NCBI GenBank assembly: GCA_030411725.1
Contig: MU839828.1
Span: 2,666,001 to 2,730,000 of the forward strand
Length of the DNA stretch: 64,000 bases
Origin: Echria macrotheca
Taxonomy: Eukaryota; Ascomycota; Sordariomycetes; Sordariales; Schizotheciaceae
Reading direction: 5' to 3'
Shown in pieces: positions 24,587-35,663 of the stretch (position 1 is the stretch's first letter; each line of letters begins with the position of its first letter). The translations under genes were made by a program, and so were the position numbers. The notes under the pieces are model-generated. The model made no database searches. It was not told the origin of the DNA and worked only from the letters and a program-made list of their open reading frames with translations.

Positions 24587-26944
24587 ATGGATGCCGAAAT
24601 TCGCTCCGTGCTTCCCAACATCGACCCGGTCGTGTCCGAGTACTCGGCCGGCTACCTGACCCATGCCTCGACAACATGGGCCGGGGACGAGGATGGCTTG
24701 GAGCCGTCTCCGCTCGCCGAGGCCGCCTCCGCCGTCACGGAACTCCTGGTCTCGGCCGCGGGAACCCCTAGTGCAGCACTCGAGGGCAAGATCCGGGCTC
24801 TCGTCGACAAATGGGTCGACAAGTACTCGGCCGCCAATGCCGACAGCCAGGATCGCCGTGGCCCGGTGGTGAGGCGTCTGGACCAGACCATCCATGTGGG
24901 CTCGCAGAGGAACATGTCGTCCACACTGGCTGTGGCCACGGGAGGTGTGGATCTCGAGTCGGCCAACGTTCGGAAGGTTGAGTCCAAGGTCGACAAGAAG
25001 AAGCTGGAAAAGGCCGAGCGCAAGATTGCTGCCAAGCAGAGCAAGAAGACCTTCAAGACGGTCGAGTACGAGGCCTCGCGTCTTCTCAACCAGCCCGAGG
25101 CTGCCCAGTCGTACGAGGAGTTCTACATGGCCGTCAACCCCTTGCAGCTGGGCGGCGGAGCTGGCGGCAAGAGCAAAGACATTAAGGTCGACAACTGCGA
25201 TGTGTCTATCGGCGGAAGCAGGATCCTGGCTGACACCACTCTGACTCTCTCGTACGGGCACCGGTACGGTCTCGTTGGTCACAACGGTGTGGGTAAATCG
25301 ACGTTGCTCCGCGCCCTGTCTCGCAGAGAACTTCCGATTCCCACTCATATTTCCATTCTCCATGTCGAACAGGAGGTAGGATATATTGCTCCACACGGAT
25401 ATTGTGCTAGCTAATGCGTGAATAGCTTACTGGTGATGATACTCCCGCTATCCAAGCTGTTCTGGATGCCGATGTCTGGCGCAAGGTTCTTCTCAAGGAG
25501 CAAGCTGTAAGCCCCCTGGCATTGTTTTGGTACGGTAAAATACTAAAGATCGATATAGGAAATCACCCAGAAGCTGGCTGAGATCGAGGCCGCACGATCA
25601 TCGCTGGCTGACACGTCAGCCGATGCTGCCAAACTTGACAAAGACCGCGAGGCCCAGGACCAGCGCTTAGGAGACATTCAGGCAAAGCTGGCTGAGATGG
25701 AATCCGACAAGGCCGAATCGAGGGCTGCCAGCATCCTGGCTGGTCTGGGTTTCTCTCCTGAGCGCCAACAGTTTGCCACCAAGACGTTCTCGGGTGGTTG
25801 GCGTATGCGTCTGGCTCTTGCCAGAGCCCTCTTTTGCGAGCCTGATCTTCTGCTACTCGACGAACCGTCCAACATGTTGGACGTTCCCTCGATTACCTTC
25901 CTCTCGAACTATCTCCAAGGCTACCCCAGCACCGTGCTCGTCGTCTCCCACGACCGAGCATTCCTTAACGAAGTGGCGACAGATATCATCCATCAACACT
26001 CGCAGCGTCTCGACTATTACCGGGGAGCCAACTTCGATTCCTTCTACGCAACGAGGGAAGAGCGGAAGAAGACGGCCAAGCGTGAATACGAGAACCAGAT
26101 GGCTCAGCGAGCCCATCTGCAAGCCTTTATCGACAAGTTCAGATACAACGCTGCCAAATCGTCAGAAGCCCAGTCCCGTATCAAGAAGCTCGAGAAGATG
26201 CCGGTCCTCGAGCCGCCCGAGGTCGAGTACAGCGTCCACTTCAAGTTCCCGGATGTTGAAAAGCTGTCACCACCAATCGTGCAGATGTCCGGTGTCACCT
26301 TTGGCTACACGAAAGACAACATACTCCTCCGGAATGTCGACCTCGACGTTCAGCTCGACTCCCGTATCGGTATCGTCGGGCCGAACGGCGCGGGTAAGAC
26401 AACTGTACTCAAACTTCTCATCGGCAAGCTCTCGCCCACGACTGGCCTCATCTCGCAGCACCCTCGTCTCCGGGTAGGCTTCTTTGCCCAGCACCACGTG
26501 GACGCGCTTGATCTCAACGCAAGTGCTGTGGGCTTCATGGCGAAGAACTACCCCGGCAGGACGGATGAAGAGTATCGGAGACAGCTGGGCGCCTTTGGTA
26601 TCACAGGCACAACGGGTCTACAGAAGATGGAACTGCTCTCTGGTGGTCAAAAGTCGCGTGTGGCTTTTGCCTGCTTAGCACTTACCAACCCTCACATTCT
26701 AGTACTGGACGAGCCTTCGAATCATCTGGATATCGAAGCCATGGATGCGCTGGCCGAAGCGCTGAAGGAGTTCCAAGGCGGTGTCCTTATGGTATCTCAC
26801 GATGTCACCATGCTACAAACCGTGTGCACATCACTTTGGGTGTGTGATGGCGGCACTGTGGAGAAATTCCCCGGCGATGTGCAGGCATACAAGAAGCGGA
26901 TTGCAGCCCAGGCGGATGCTGCCGGCGTAGTGAAGCAGCATTAG
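24587..26944 (+). CDS. gcn20: ABC-F ATPase Gcn20, activator of the Gcn2 kinase
   Basis: Soluble ABC protein that with Gcn1 conveys uncharged-tRNA signals on ribosomes to the eIF2alpha kinase Gcn2. Exons 24587-25375, 25426-25506 and 25559-26944 (introns 50 and 52 nt, both phase 0) give 751 residues, almost the length of yeast Gcn20 (752). The N-terminal 200 residues are the Gcn1-binding type region, with a Lys-rich coiled-coil stretch near 130-155. ABC1: Walker A GHNGVGKST (231-239), signature FSGGW, Walker B with DEPSN. ABC2: Walker A GPNGAGKTT, signature LSGGQ, Walker B with DEPSN. No membrane segments. The start ATG has an excellent context (GCGCCATGG). The pathway's downstream activator, CPC1, is encoded about 14 kb upstream. 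Confidence 0.95.
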
Positions 26945-27683
26945 AATAGGCAGTATCTACTGGTACAGTACATATAGTTTATACCAAACGAATCGCATGT
27001 GCAAGGACGCAAGTCCTAGTTTTCTTAGAGATATAGCCTGCATTAAACGAGTGCCTGGTACCAGAGCAACAGGCAGCACATTTACTCTCGTAATGGATCC
27101 ATCTGAAGACGGCCTGAGAGGAGACTTTGTATCCCTAATAAAGACGGACGTACGACTGAAAGACTTTCAAGGGAATGTTCCAGGTGGTAAACAACAAAGA
27201 TCAGACAGTAAACAGTAAGGTAGATCAGCTTAAACTCCAAGTTAAAAAGCTACGTACTGCAATGCTTGCAGAGTGCATCTCGGTTTGCCAAAGATGAGCT
27301 TTCCATAACTATCTGTGCCCCGCCTGCCAGCTCGCAAACCGCAGTTACCCCACCTTGCCATCGAATTGTGGGCGAGCAGGACAAGAGCGGCCTAGCGCGT
27401 CAGCTCTCGTCCAGTGGGCGAGTGGGTAAACAAGCGAAGACGCAGGGGCCACCTCCTTCCCCATTCCCGTTTCGTGATTAGCGGTGCCTGATCCCCACTT
27501 GGCGGTGAAGGACCCGCCTTCATTTTCTCGCCCCAAAAATCAACAAATCTCCTGTTCCCCTACCAAACCTCCAACGTCAACTGCAACGAGCGACTTCAGC
27601 TTCGACAGAGCCGCCAACCATCGCCTTTCCCCTGTGCCTTTTTGCATCCCATCACATTTTCTAATCCACCACCTACCATCAAA
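26945..27683. other. GCN20 3' region and beta-tubulin promoter
   Basis: No gene supported. The last 200 bases are pyrimidine- and C/A-rich on the plus strand, typical of a strongly expressed fungal gene leader, and end in TCAAAATG. Confidence 0.5.
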
Positions 27684-29397
27684 ATGCGCGAGATTGTAAG
27701 TCCCTGTCCTCTTGAACCTCTCTGTTCGGACGCGTCCTGGTGATGAATCGGGGCCGACCGTGACCTACCCCACCATTTGTTCTCGGACCTCGAGATCGAG
27801 GAACCTGCGTCGAGTTCTCGATATGAAGAAACTGTGCTGACTCTCTCGAAAACAGGTTCACCTCCAGACCGGCCAGTGCGTAAGTGGATTGTCTAGACCT
27901 TTGGTACTGATGAACATGGTAATAACCACCCACCGCAGGGTAACCAAATCGGTGCTGCTTTCTGGTAGGTTCATCATCTCAAGATAATCAACCTTTTGAT
28001 GCTAACTGAATTGCAGGCAGACCATTTCTGGCGAGCACGGCCTCGACAGCAATGGCGTGTACGTGACGATCCCGACCTTGATTCTCGACGCCCGCTCACC
28101 GCCTCTAGGTACAACGGCACTTCGGAGCTCCAGCTCGAACGCATGAACGTCTACTTCAACGAGGTACGCGAGAACAACCGAGACGAAAGCGAATACAAGC
28201 TAACAGGGTTAGGCCTCGGGCAACAAGTATGTTCCTCGTGCCGTCTTGGTCGATTTGGAGCCTGGCACCATGGACGCTGTCCGCGCCGGCCCCTTTGGCC
28301 AGCTCTTCCGCCCCGACAACTTCGTCTTCGGCCAGTCCGGTGCTGGCAACAACTGGGCGAAGGGTCACTACACTGAGGGTGCTGAGCTTGTTGACCAAGT
28401 TCTCGATGTCGTCCGTCGTGAGGCTGAGGGCTGCGACTGCCTCCAGGGTTTCCAGATCACGCACTCGCTCGGTGGTGGTACCGGTGCCGGTATGGGTACC
28501 CTCCTTATCTCCAAGATTCGTGAGGAGTTCCCCGACCGCATGATGGCGACTTTCTCGGTCGTGCCGTCGCCCAAGGTCTCGGATACCGTTGTCGAGCCCT
28601 ACAACGCCACTCTGTCGGTGCATCAGCTTGTCGAGAACTCGGACGAGACGTTCTGCATTGATAACGAGGCTCTCTACGACATCTGCATGCGGACGCTCAA
28701 GCTGTCGAACCCCTCGTACGGCGACCTGAACCACCTCGTTTCGGCCGTCATGTCGGGCGTCACCGTTTCTCTCCGTTTCCCTGGCCAGCTCAACTCTGAT
28801 CTGCGCAAGCTTGCGGTGAACATGGTTCCCTTCCCTCGTCTCCACTTCTTCATGGTCGGCTTCGCGCCGCTCACGAGCCGTGGCGCCCACTCTTTCCGCG
28901 CTGTCTCTGTGCCGGAGCTCACGCAGCAGATGTTCGACCCCAAGAACATGATGGCTGCTTCGGACTTCCGCAATGGCCGTTACCTTACTTGCTCGGCCAT
29001 CTTCCGCGGCAAGGTCTCTATGAAGGAGGTTGAGGACCAGATGCGCAACGTGCAGAACAAGAACTCGTCGTATTTTGTCGAGTGGATTCCCAACAACGTC
29101 CAGACGGCGCTCTGCTCGATCCCGCCGCGTGGCCTCAAGATGTCTTCGACGTTTGTCGGCAACTCGACTGCCATCCAGGAGCTGTTCAAGCGCATTGGCG
29201 AGCAGTTCACGGCCATGTTCCGGCGCAAGGCTTTCTTGCATTGGTATACTGGTGAGGGTATGGACGAGATGGAGTTCACCGAGGCTGAGTCCAACATGAA
29301 CGATCTCGTGTCGGAGTACCAGCAGTACCAGGATGCTGGTGTGGATGAGGAGGAGGAGGAGTACGAGGAGGAGGCGCCGGTTGAGGGCGAGGAGTAG
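27684..29397 (+). CDS. tub2: Beta-tubulin
   Basis: Subunit of the alpha/beta-tubulin dimer of microtubules; target of benzimidazole fungicides. Six exons: 27684-27695, 27856-27879, 27939-27964, 28017-28058, 28109-28163 and 28213-29397, giving 447 residues, the standard fungal length. The MREI autoregulatory N-terminus, the GGGTGAGMG nucleotide loop and an acidic Glu-rich tail are present. Introns are 160, 59, 52, 50 and 49 nt, in the known fungal positions. Residues linked to benzimidazole resistance read as the sensitive type: H6, Y50, F167 (28552-28554), E198 (28645-28647), F200 (28651-28653) and L240 (28771-28773). Codon use is strongly biased to C-ending codons. Confidence 0.98.
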
Positions 29398-31164
29398 GGG
29401 GTGCGCGGCGCCAAAACTTGGGCAGTTAGCGACGGCGAGGAGTTTGGCTTTCGTTCTTGTGGGAGTGTTGACGCTTTATGTTGTAACCCTGCTGCCTAAT
29501 ACTTACATGAGGTAGCATGATAGTACAGGAATTGGCAATGCTGATTCACTAATATCTGACCGACCCAGTTTGGTGTGTTGACATGGCGAGTGTCTGTATC
29601 TCTTTTGTTACCGTCCACCCGCCCAAGGTGAGACAGATTTGCGTGATTATCCCGGCAAACGGTTGTGGCTGGTGTCCGTTCGTGACCCTGATCATCGCTG
29701 CTAGCAGAGCAGCCGCGGACTGAGCAGTTATCTACAAGCCCCAGTCCCAGATGAACATGATGAACAGGCCACCGTGGGAGATCTTTAACAATAGCCGGGG
29801 ATGGAAGAAGCGATATGTCTATTCTGTGTTCTCTCGTACTGCTCCAAACGCCTGAACGGGCTATGGGAGGAAAAATAAATACGCTATCCTTGGTTCCGTA
29901 CGCGGAAGTATTCCATAGGTAATGTTGACCCTCCTGGTCCATACTTTTCCCCCGTCCCTCCCTCTCTGGGAAAGAAGATAAGATGGGGGGTTGGTTACCT
30001 AACCTGACCTGATAAGCTCGGAATGGCATGTTTAGCTTTTCCCTTTCTTTCCTCTCTTGGGGTACGGTAGTTCTGTTCTGTTCTGGGAATATGAGGATAC
30101 AAACACATATATGTAGAGATTATATTGTATTATTGTGCAATAGATACCTAAACTTTCGACTACAGTGGATTTGTTGGGTTTATCCTTCGTTTGTTCTCTT
30201 TTGATATGGGGTAACTGAAGGTATGTCCCGTGGTTACGGTCGTTCTTATGGGTGGACTGGGGGGCAAAGGGGGGGGGGCAAAGGGGGCAAGCGGGGCTAA
30301 GATCTCGGATAGGAATCTCGTCTGTACTATGTATACGTATGTATGTATTGAGGTAAGATCTAGCCAAGCAGATCATCAATCTGTCTGCACTTATCTATTC
30401 TGCTTCTTCACCGATTTTAATCTGGTCTTGGTCCCGAGCGATATATATAGCCTCCTCATCCATTTGTTCGTCTGCGGGTCATGCCACAAAGAAGGGATCA
30501 GTATCTCGTAGAGTCTGGCGTTTTTAATGTACCCAGGTAGTAGTACGGAATCACTCACTGCCTTTCAGGGTGCGTACCGTACCTTAATCCTTTTGTTCTG
30601 AGTACCTGTTTACTAGGTACACCAAGCTACATTACCTAGACTAGCTACCTAGCTCGGTCGGTTTCCTCTTTATTCAACTTTGGGAGGAATTTGTTCTGCC
30701 GCCCGAGGAACACTCGGAGTACCTAGAATAGATGGTGACTGTGTGCTGCGCAATCTGTCTACCTACCTAGGTTGCTAGGGTTGATAGTCCGATCTGCTAG
30801 AGTCTAGACTATTATTATTGTGCCCAGTGCCTACGTTGGAGAAGTAGACATCTTGATCTCGGAGAGTCTGGAGTCTGCTGTGACGAGTAAACTACGACGT
30901 ATCACATTGTCAAGTTATATCCGCTTGCCACACGATTTGTTACGGGACCATAGCAGCAGCAAGCAGCCAGTATCCGTAGCGAGGCCGTCAAATGGCATGC
31001 TGCCCCTTCAACTGGCATCTCACTTACATCCTCACAAGGCACGGGACCAACTTCAGAAGCTAACAAAACAGAACAGCAGCAGTGTAAGAGTGTAGCACCA
31101 TAGCACAAAATAAATACACCTCTGTCTAATCCATATGCACATATACACCTCCGTTCCAGTCCCT
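29398..31164. other. Convergent intergenic region
   Basis: Between the 3' ends of beta-tubulin and the complex I 51-kDa gene. No gene is supported. A cluster of CCTAGGTA-like motifs at 30.5-30.8 kb is listed separately. Confidence 0.5.
30528..30785. repeat. Cluster of TACCTAG/CTAGGTA short motifs
   Basis: TACC(T/C)AG, ACTAGGTAC, TACCTAGAC, CTACCTAGC, GTACCTAG and CTACCTACCTAGG occur repeatedly within about 260 bases. Similar palindromic CCTAGG/GGTAGGTA words recur near 62.3-62.4 kb. Nature unknown; such motifs are scattered in intergenic DNA of related fungi. Confidence 0.5.
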
Positions 31165-32792
31165 TCACATGCCCGGCGAAACAAGCTTCCCCTTCTCCCT
31201 CGCATCATGCACCCATCCGCCCGCCAGCGCCTCGCCGCCCGTCTCCTGGGCAAACTTTTGCATGCGCGCCTCGAGCTCGGGGCGGAAGTGGCGAATCAGA
31301 CCCTGAATGGGCCAGGCAAAGGCCTCGCCGAGAGCTGTTCCGACAAAAACTCGTTAGCATTTGATACAAAAAAAAAAGAGAAAGAGAGAAATACCGCAAA
31401 TAGTATGCCCCTCAACCTGCTTCGTCAGCTCCTGGAGCATGTCAATCTCGCGCTCGCGGCCCATGCCCTTCTCGAACCGGCTCATGATCTGCTCGGTCCA
31501 CTTGCTACCCTCGCGGCACGGCGTGCACTGCCCGCAGCTCTCGTGGCGATAAAAGTGGCTCAGACGCGAGATGGCCCGCACCACGTCGGTGCTCTTGTCC
31601 ATGACGATGACGGCCGCGGTACCCAATCCCGACTGGCTGTCCTTGAGCGCGTCGAAATCCATCAGCTGGTCGTCGCAGACGTGCTTGGGCAGAATCGGCG
31701 TCGACGATCCGCCGGGGATCACGGCGAGCAGATTGTCCCAGCCGCCACGGACGCCGCCGCAGTGCTTGTCGATCAGCTCGCGCATCGGGATGCTCATCTC
31801 CTCCTCGACCGTGCACGGGTTGTTGACATGACCGGAGATACAGAACAGCTTGGTGCCCTGGTTGCGCTCCCGACCGAAGCCGGCGAACCAGCTACCACCG
31901 CGGCGGCAGATAGTCGGCGCCACCGCAACCGTCTCGACGTTGGCCACGGTCGAAGGGCAGCCGAACAGACCGACGGCGGCGGGGAATGGCGGCTTGAGAC
32001 GCGGCTTGCCGGGCTTGCCTTCGAGCGACTCGATCAAACTAGTCTCTTCGCCGCAGACATAGGCGCCGCCACCGCGGTGGACGTAGACGTCGAAATCATA
32101 ACCAGAACCGCAGGCGTTCTTTCCGATAAGGCCGTCGGCATAGGCCTCGTTGATGGCGTTCTGCAGCACGGCCGCCTCCTGGATGAACTCGCCGCGGATG
32201 TAGATGTAGGCGGCCGAGGCGTTCATGGCGCGGCCGGCGACGAGACAGCCCTCGACGAGCTTGTGGGGGTCCTTGCGCATGATCTCGCGGTCCTTGCACG
32301 TGCCGGGCTCGCCCTCGTCGGCGTTGACCACGAGGTATCGCGGCTTCGTGTCCTTGTCCCAGTCTTTGAAGTTCATGAATGACTAGCCTGCGCATTAGCC
32401 ACGTCGGATGTCGGTGACAAAAAAAGACAAACCCATTTCAGACCCGAGGGGAAGCCAGCCCCGCCGCGGCCGCGCAGACCCGACGCCTTGATCTCGCCAA
32501 TGATCCAGTCGTGGCCCTTGAGCAGGATCTCCTTGGTCTTGTGCCAGTCGCCCATCTTCTTGGCGTGCTTGAGGTCCGGAGGGTAACGGCCGTAGAGGTT
32601 CTGGAAGATGCGGTCCTGGTCCTTGAGACCGCCATAGGTGCGCTGCTTGGGGGCGTCGGAGACGGTCGCGAAGGTGCGTGCCGAGGGAGGTTGCTGGACC
32701 GTGGTCGTCGTCGTCGCCGAGCTGCCGGCCACCACGGCACGCGAGAGCGACTTGGCCGTGGCCTTGGACGGCGCTGCGGTTCGGGACAGCAT
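31165..32792 (-). CDS. nuo-51: NADH:ubiquinone oxidoreductase 51-kDa subunit (complex I, NDUFV1 type)
   Basis: Mitochondrial complex I subunit that binds NADH and FMN and carries Fe-S cluster N3. Exons 32792-32433, 32382-31395 and 31334-31165 (introns 50 and 60 nt) give 505 residues. The first 45 or so are Arg/Ser/Ala/Thr-rich, a mitochondrial presequence. The FMN/NADH site motifs GLRGRGGAGFP and NADEGEPGT are present, and GGGAYVCGEETSL follows. The cluster ligands SCGQCTPC and the distant Cys in HTIC, whose codon lies just before the last intron, give the C-x2-C-x2-C-x39-C pattern. The start is about 350 bases from the divergent dynactin p27 gene, so the two probably share a promoter region. 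Confidence 0.97.
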
Positions 32793-33138
32793 GGTGGAGG
32801 TCTGGTGCTCGGGTGAGCAGACGTGCGGATGCCAATTGGCCGGGGCGAGTTGTTGGACACGAACTGTTGCGGTTGCGGATGATGGGGATTGAGGTCTTTG
32901 AAATTGGATTTGGGCAACCCTGATTGGTCGAAGCTGTCGCCACGGTGCCACAGCGCACGGCCACAGCCTGCCCCACTGTGCAGGAAGCGCAAGCTCCATC
33001 CCACTTTGATAGCAGCTGGCCCTACTGTGTGTACAGCTGGGGAATGCTAGCTCGCAACAACAAAGCTTCAATATCCATTCATTCACCAACAGTCATCCTA
33101 CCACCAAACCAGAAATGCCACTCTAACAAGTCCCCAAC

Positions 33139-33773
33139 ATGTCCAAACGCCACTCCATAGTCCCGCCCATCTCCCAAGCCGGCCCGAAGCCACCAGTCCA
33201 GCTCTCGTCGTCCCTAACCATCGCCGACTCGGCTGTCCTCACCGGCTCGCACCCGATAGCAATCCACGGCGAGACGGTAATCCACCCGCGCGCGCGCATC
33301 GAATCGCTCTGCGGCCGCGTGACCATCGGCCGCCGCTGCATCGTGCACGAGCGCGCAACGCTGGGCGCCGTCGGCGTGTCGGGACGGGTCACCGAGAATG
33401 CCGTGACGCTAGGCGACTACGTCACGATCGAAGTCGGGGCGGCGATTCAGGCGGGAGAGACCGTGATTGGGGACGGGACTACAGTTGGAGTCCAAGCCAA
33501 GGTTGGGGCGGGGGCTGTTGTTGGCAAGGTATTTTATACCGTCTTGGTTTGGTGGAGATAAAGAGGTTGCTGACTATTTTTTAGCATTGCACGCTTACAC
33601 CACATACTGAGATTGCTGCCGGCGAGGTTATCCCCGACTACACGGTGATATACTCGAACGGGATGCGTCGGACAGACAGGAGGGGCGTGACGGAGCTTCG
33701 GAACAAGGCGCAAGCAAGACAGATCGAGGTGTTGAGACGCATGATCCCCAGCAACCCGGCAAAGTTTGCCTAG
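33139..33773 (+). CDS. Dynactin subunit 6 (p27)
   Basis: Pointed-end subunit of dynactin, the dynein activator for microtubule transport. Two exons, 33139-33528 and 33585-33773 (intron 56 nt, phase 0), give 192 residues. The protein is built of hexapeptide-type repeats (for example VTIGRRCIVHERATLG, VTIEVGAAIQAGETV, IGDGTTVGVQAKVGAGAVVG) forming a left-handed beta helix, with the conserved IYSNGMRR segment and a C-terminal helix. Length fits the family. Bacterial-type acyltransferases share the repeats, but the N-terminal PPVQLSSSLTIADSAVLTG and the C-terminus are of the p27 type. Confidence 0.88.
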
Positions 33774-33896
33774 AGTCTTCTTTTATGGCGTTGGACGGAC
33801 GGACGAGATACCCCTGGCGATTCACGGTGTTGGTAGCATACCCTCTGGAATATCATAACATGTAACATTAACACTTTTGTGTGTTAAGGCTGTCTA

Positions 33897-35663
33897 TCAC
33901 AAGTGCCTGACCTTCATCCACTCACTCGTGCCTAACCCGAGGTTTAGCCCGTTCTCGGCCCACCACCTCCTCACCTTGGTCTGATCGCCCAGAGAATCCT
34001 CGAGCGCCTCCTCGATATCCATCGTCTTGTACTCGACCCGCTTGCCCTTGCGTCCATTCATGCCGGGAAGCTCGCCATGTGCGTACTTGCGCCACCACTC
34101 GAGCACGGGCACGTGAGCATGGTATGTCGGCTCGATCAGGATCTGGTTGTCAAACTGGATCTTGTCGTCCCCGCGCAACTCCCGCCAGAGATCCAACACC
34201 TTGACCTGGCCCCACCGGCTGGCCATCTTGCACACGGCATCCTGATGGTCGACCGGGATCCCGCTCTCCTCCCACCACCGCATCACGTCCGTCTGGCCCC
34301 ACTGGGCTGCCGCCAACAATGACCGTCCTGGCTTCGGCGCAATCGACTGGTCCTGGATAAAAGCCTCGCGCCACCACTCGAGCACGTGCAGGTGACCCTT
34401 GGTGCTGGCGCTCTCGAACGCCGCCTCGCTGTACTTGAGCGGCAAGCCCGACCGCCGCCACCACTCGAGCACCTGGATGAAACCGCGGCCAGAGGCGCCG
34501 TTGAGGGCTTCGGAGTCGTACTGCTTCTCCAGGAAGGATGGCGACTTAGCCCACCAGTCGAGGATATCCGTACGTCCGTAGTAAGCCGACGCCTTGGTCG
34601 GTATCGTCTTGCCGTCGAAACACTTGAAGAAATGGGGTAGGTTCGTCTCGATATAGGTAAGCACCTCGGTAAGGGAAAACTTGAAAATCAAGTGAACCGC
34701 CAGCGCCGAGAGGTCGTAGAAGGACGGTGGTGCCTCTGAGAGCTTCTTGCAGATGGCCTGGGTGTTGGCGGTCAGCAGCGTCCACTCGAGCTCGTGCGAG
34801 AAGACTTGTAGCGGGTCGTCGGGATCCCGAGGTGCCACCCGCCAGTCGGGCGGCATGGGGATCTTGGTGAAGACGCCCAGGGACGTTGCCAGTTCCCAAT
34901 CGTTGGTGTATTCCAGGATTATGCTCCATATCTCCGGCGGGAGCGTCGAATGTGCCCTGGTGCCGGATCCGACAGACGTCCCTTGCTGGATAGCAGCCTC
35001 GACGTTGTGCCCCAGCTTTAGAAGGTCGGCTTGGTTCTTGATGATACCCACAACTTCGTTGAAGCCCTCCCACTTGACGACGCGCTTTGGTGATGGATCG
35101 TCGTCGTAGTGCCAGAGAATTGGCGCCATGACCCTGATCCAGCCCCATTTCCTGTGCAACTTGCTCATCTGCCGCTTGGTGACGGGGTTCTCCCACATGT
35201 GCGTGGTCATGCCGGGAATCAGCAGTATCCTCTTGGAGGCATCCCATGACCGCAGGACCTCGAGCAGGAGTGTATCCGACACGCCGCACATCATCTTGGC
35301 TAGGCTGTCGGCATCGATAGGTGCGAGCACCAGCAGGTCGGCCCATTCCACTAGTTCAAAAGCCTGCTGCTGACATGCCTCGATGTCGCGGTTGTTGGTG
35401 CCGTCGACCACGCCCCTTTTGAGGCTCCGGTTCTGGTGGACGATGATCTCCTGGGCCAGCCGGTGCGTCATCTCATCGACAATGGCGCGGGTCGTGATCT
35501 GCGACTCCTTGGACAGCCGCACCGCGATGGCCTGGGCGTAGGCGACATCTTTGGGTCCGTTGGCGGCCACGAGCAGGCGCAGTTTCCGTGGGCGCTGGAT
35601 CTCGCTGAGCGAGGGACTGGAGGAGACGCGATCCAGCGTTACGCGGTAGCCAGTGCCAACCAT
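33897..35663 (-). CDS. Flavoprotein (HFCD-type) / F-box-like / ankyrin-like repeat fusion
   Basis: A 588-residue single-exon protein with three parts. Residues 28-215 match the flavoprotein family of phosphopantothenoylcysteine decarboxylase/SIS2/HAL3: LRLLVAANG, WADLLVLAPIDADSLAK, VSDTLLLEVLRSWD, PGMTTHMWENPVTKRQ. Compared by eye with HAL3, the catalytic His before the WAD motif is replaced (AFELVEWAD, A101) and the PAMN motif reads PGMT (T153), so decarboxylase activity looks lost. Residues 240-262 (LPPEIWSIILEY...ELATSLG) resemble an F-box. Residues 355-570 hold about six repeats of roughly 33-40 residues with an ankyrin-like ASxxGHxxVLEWW pattern. Role unknown; it could be a flavin- or CoA-sensing adaptor. 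The frame is open upstream to 35918, but the start at 35663 has a good context (ACCATGG). Its 3' end lies 123 bases from dynactin p27 (convergent). Confidence 0.8.
   Translation of the reverse strand: MVGTGYRVTLDRVSSSPSLSEIQRPRKLRLLVAANGPKDVAYAQAIAVRLSKESQITTRAIVDEMTHRLAQEIIVHQNRSLKRGVVDGTNNRDIEACQQQAFELVEWADLLVLAPIDADSLAKMMCGVSDTLLLEVLRSWDASKRILLIPGMTTHMWENPVTKRQMSKLHRKWGWIRVMAPILWHYDDDPSPKRVVKWEGFNEVVGIIKNQADLLKLGHNVEAAIQQGTSVGSGTRAHSTLPPEIWSIILEYTNDWELATSLGVFTKIPMPPDWRVAPRDPDDPLQVFSHELEWTLLTANTQAICKKLSEAPPSFYDLSALAVHLIFKFSLTEVLTYIETNLPHFFKCFDGKTIPTKASAYYGRTDILDWWAKSPSFLEKQYDSEALNGASGRGFIQVLEWWRRSGLPLKYSEAAFESASTKGHLHVLEWWREAFIQDQSIAPKPGRSLLAAAQWGQTDVMRWWEESGIPVDHQDAVCKMASRWGQVKVLDLWRELRGDDKIQFDNQILIEPTYHAHVPVLEWWRKYAHGELPGMNGRKGKRVEYKTMDIEEALEDSLGDQTKVRRWWAENGLNLGLGTSEWMKVRHL

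Noticed and set aside
28156..29241. 361-codon minus-strand open frame
   Set aside because: Lies wholly antisense to beta-tubulin exon 6; a shadow frame produced by strong codon bias.
31135..32382. 415-codon plus-strand open frame
   Set aside because: Antisense to the complex I 51-kDa gene; Leu/Ala/Asp/Val-rich shadow without domain.
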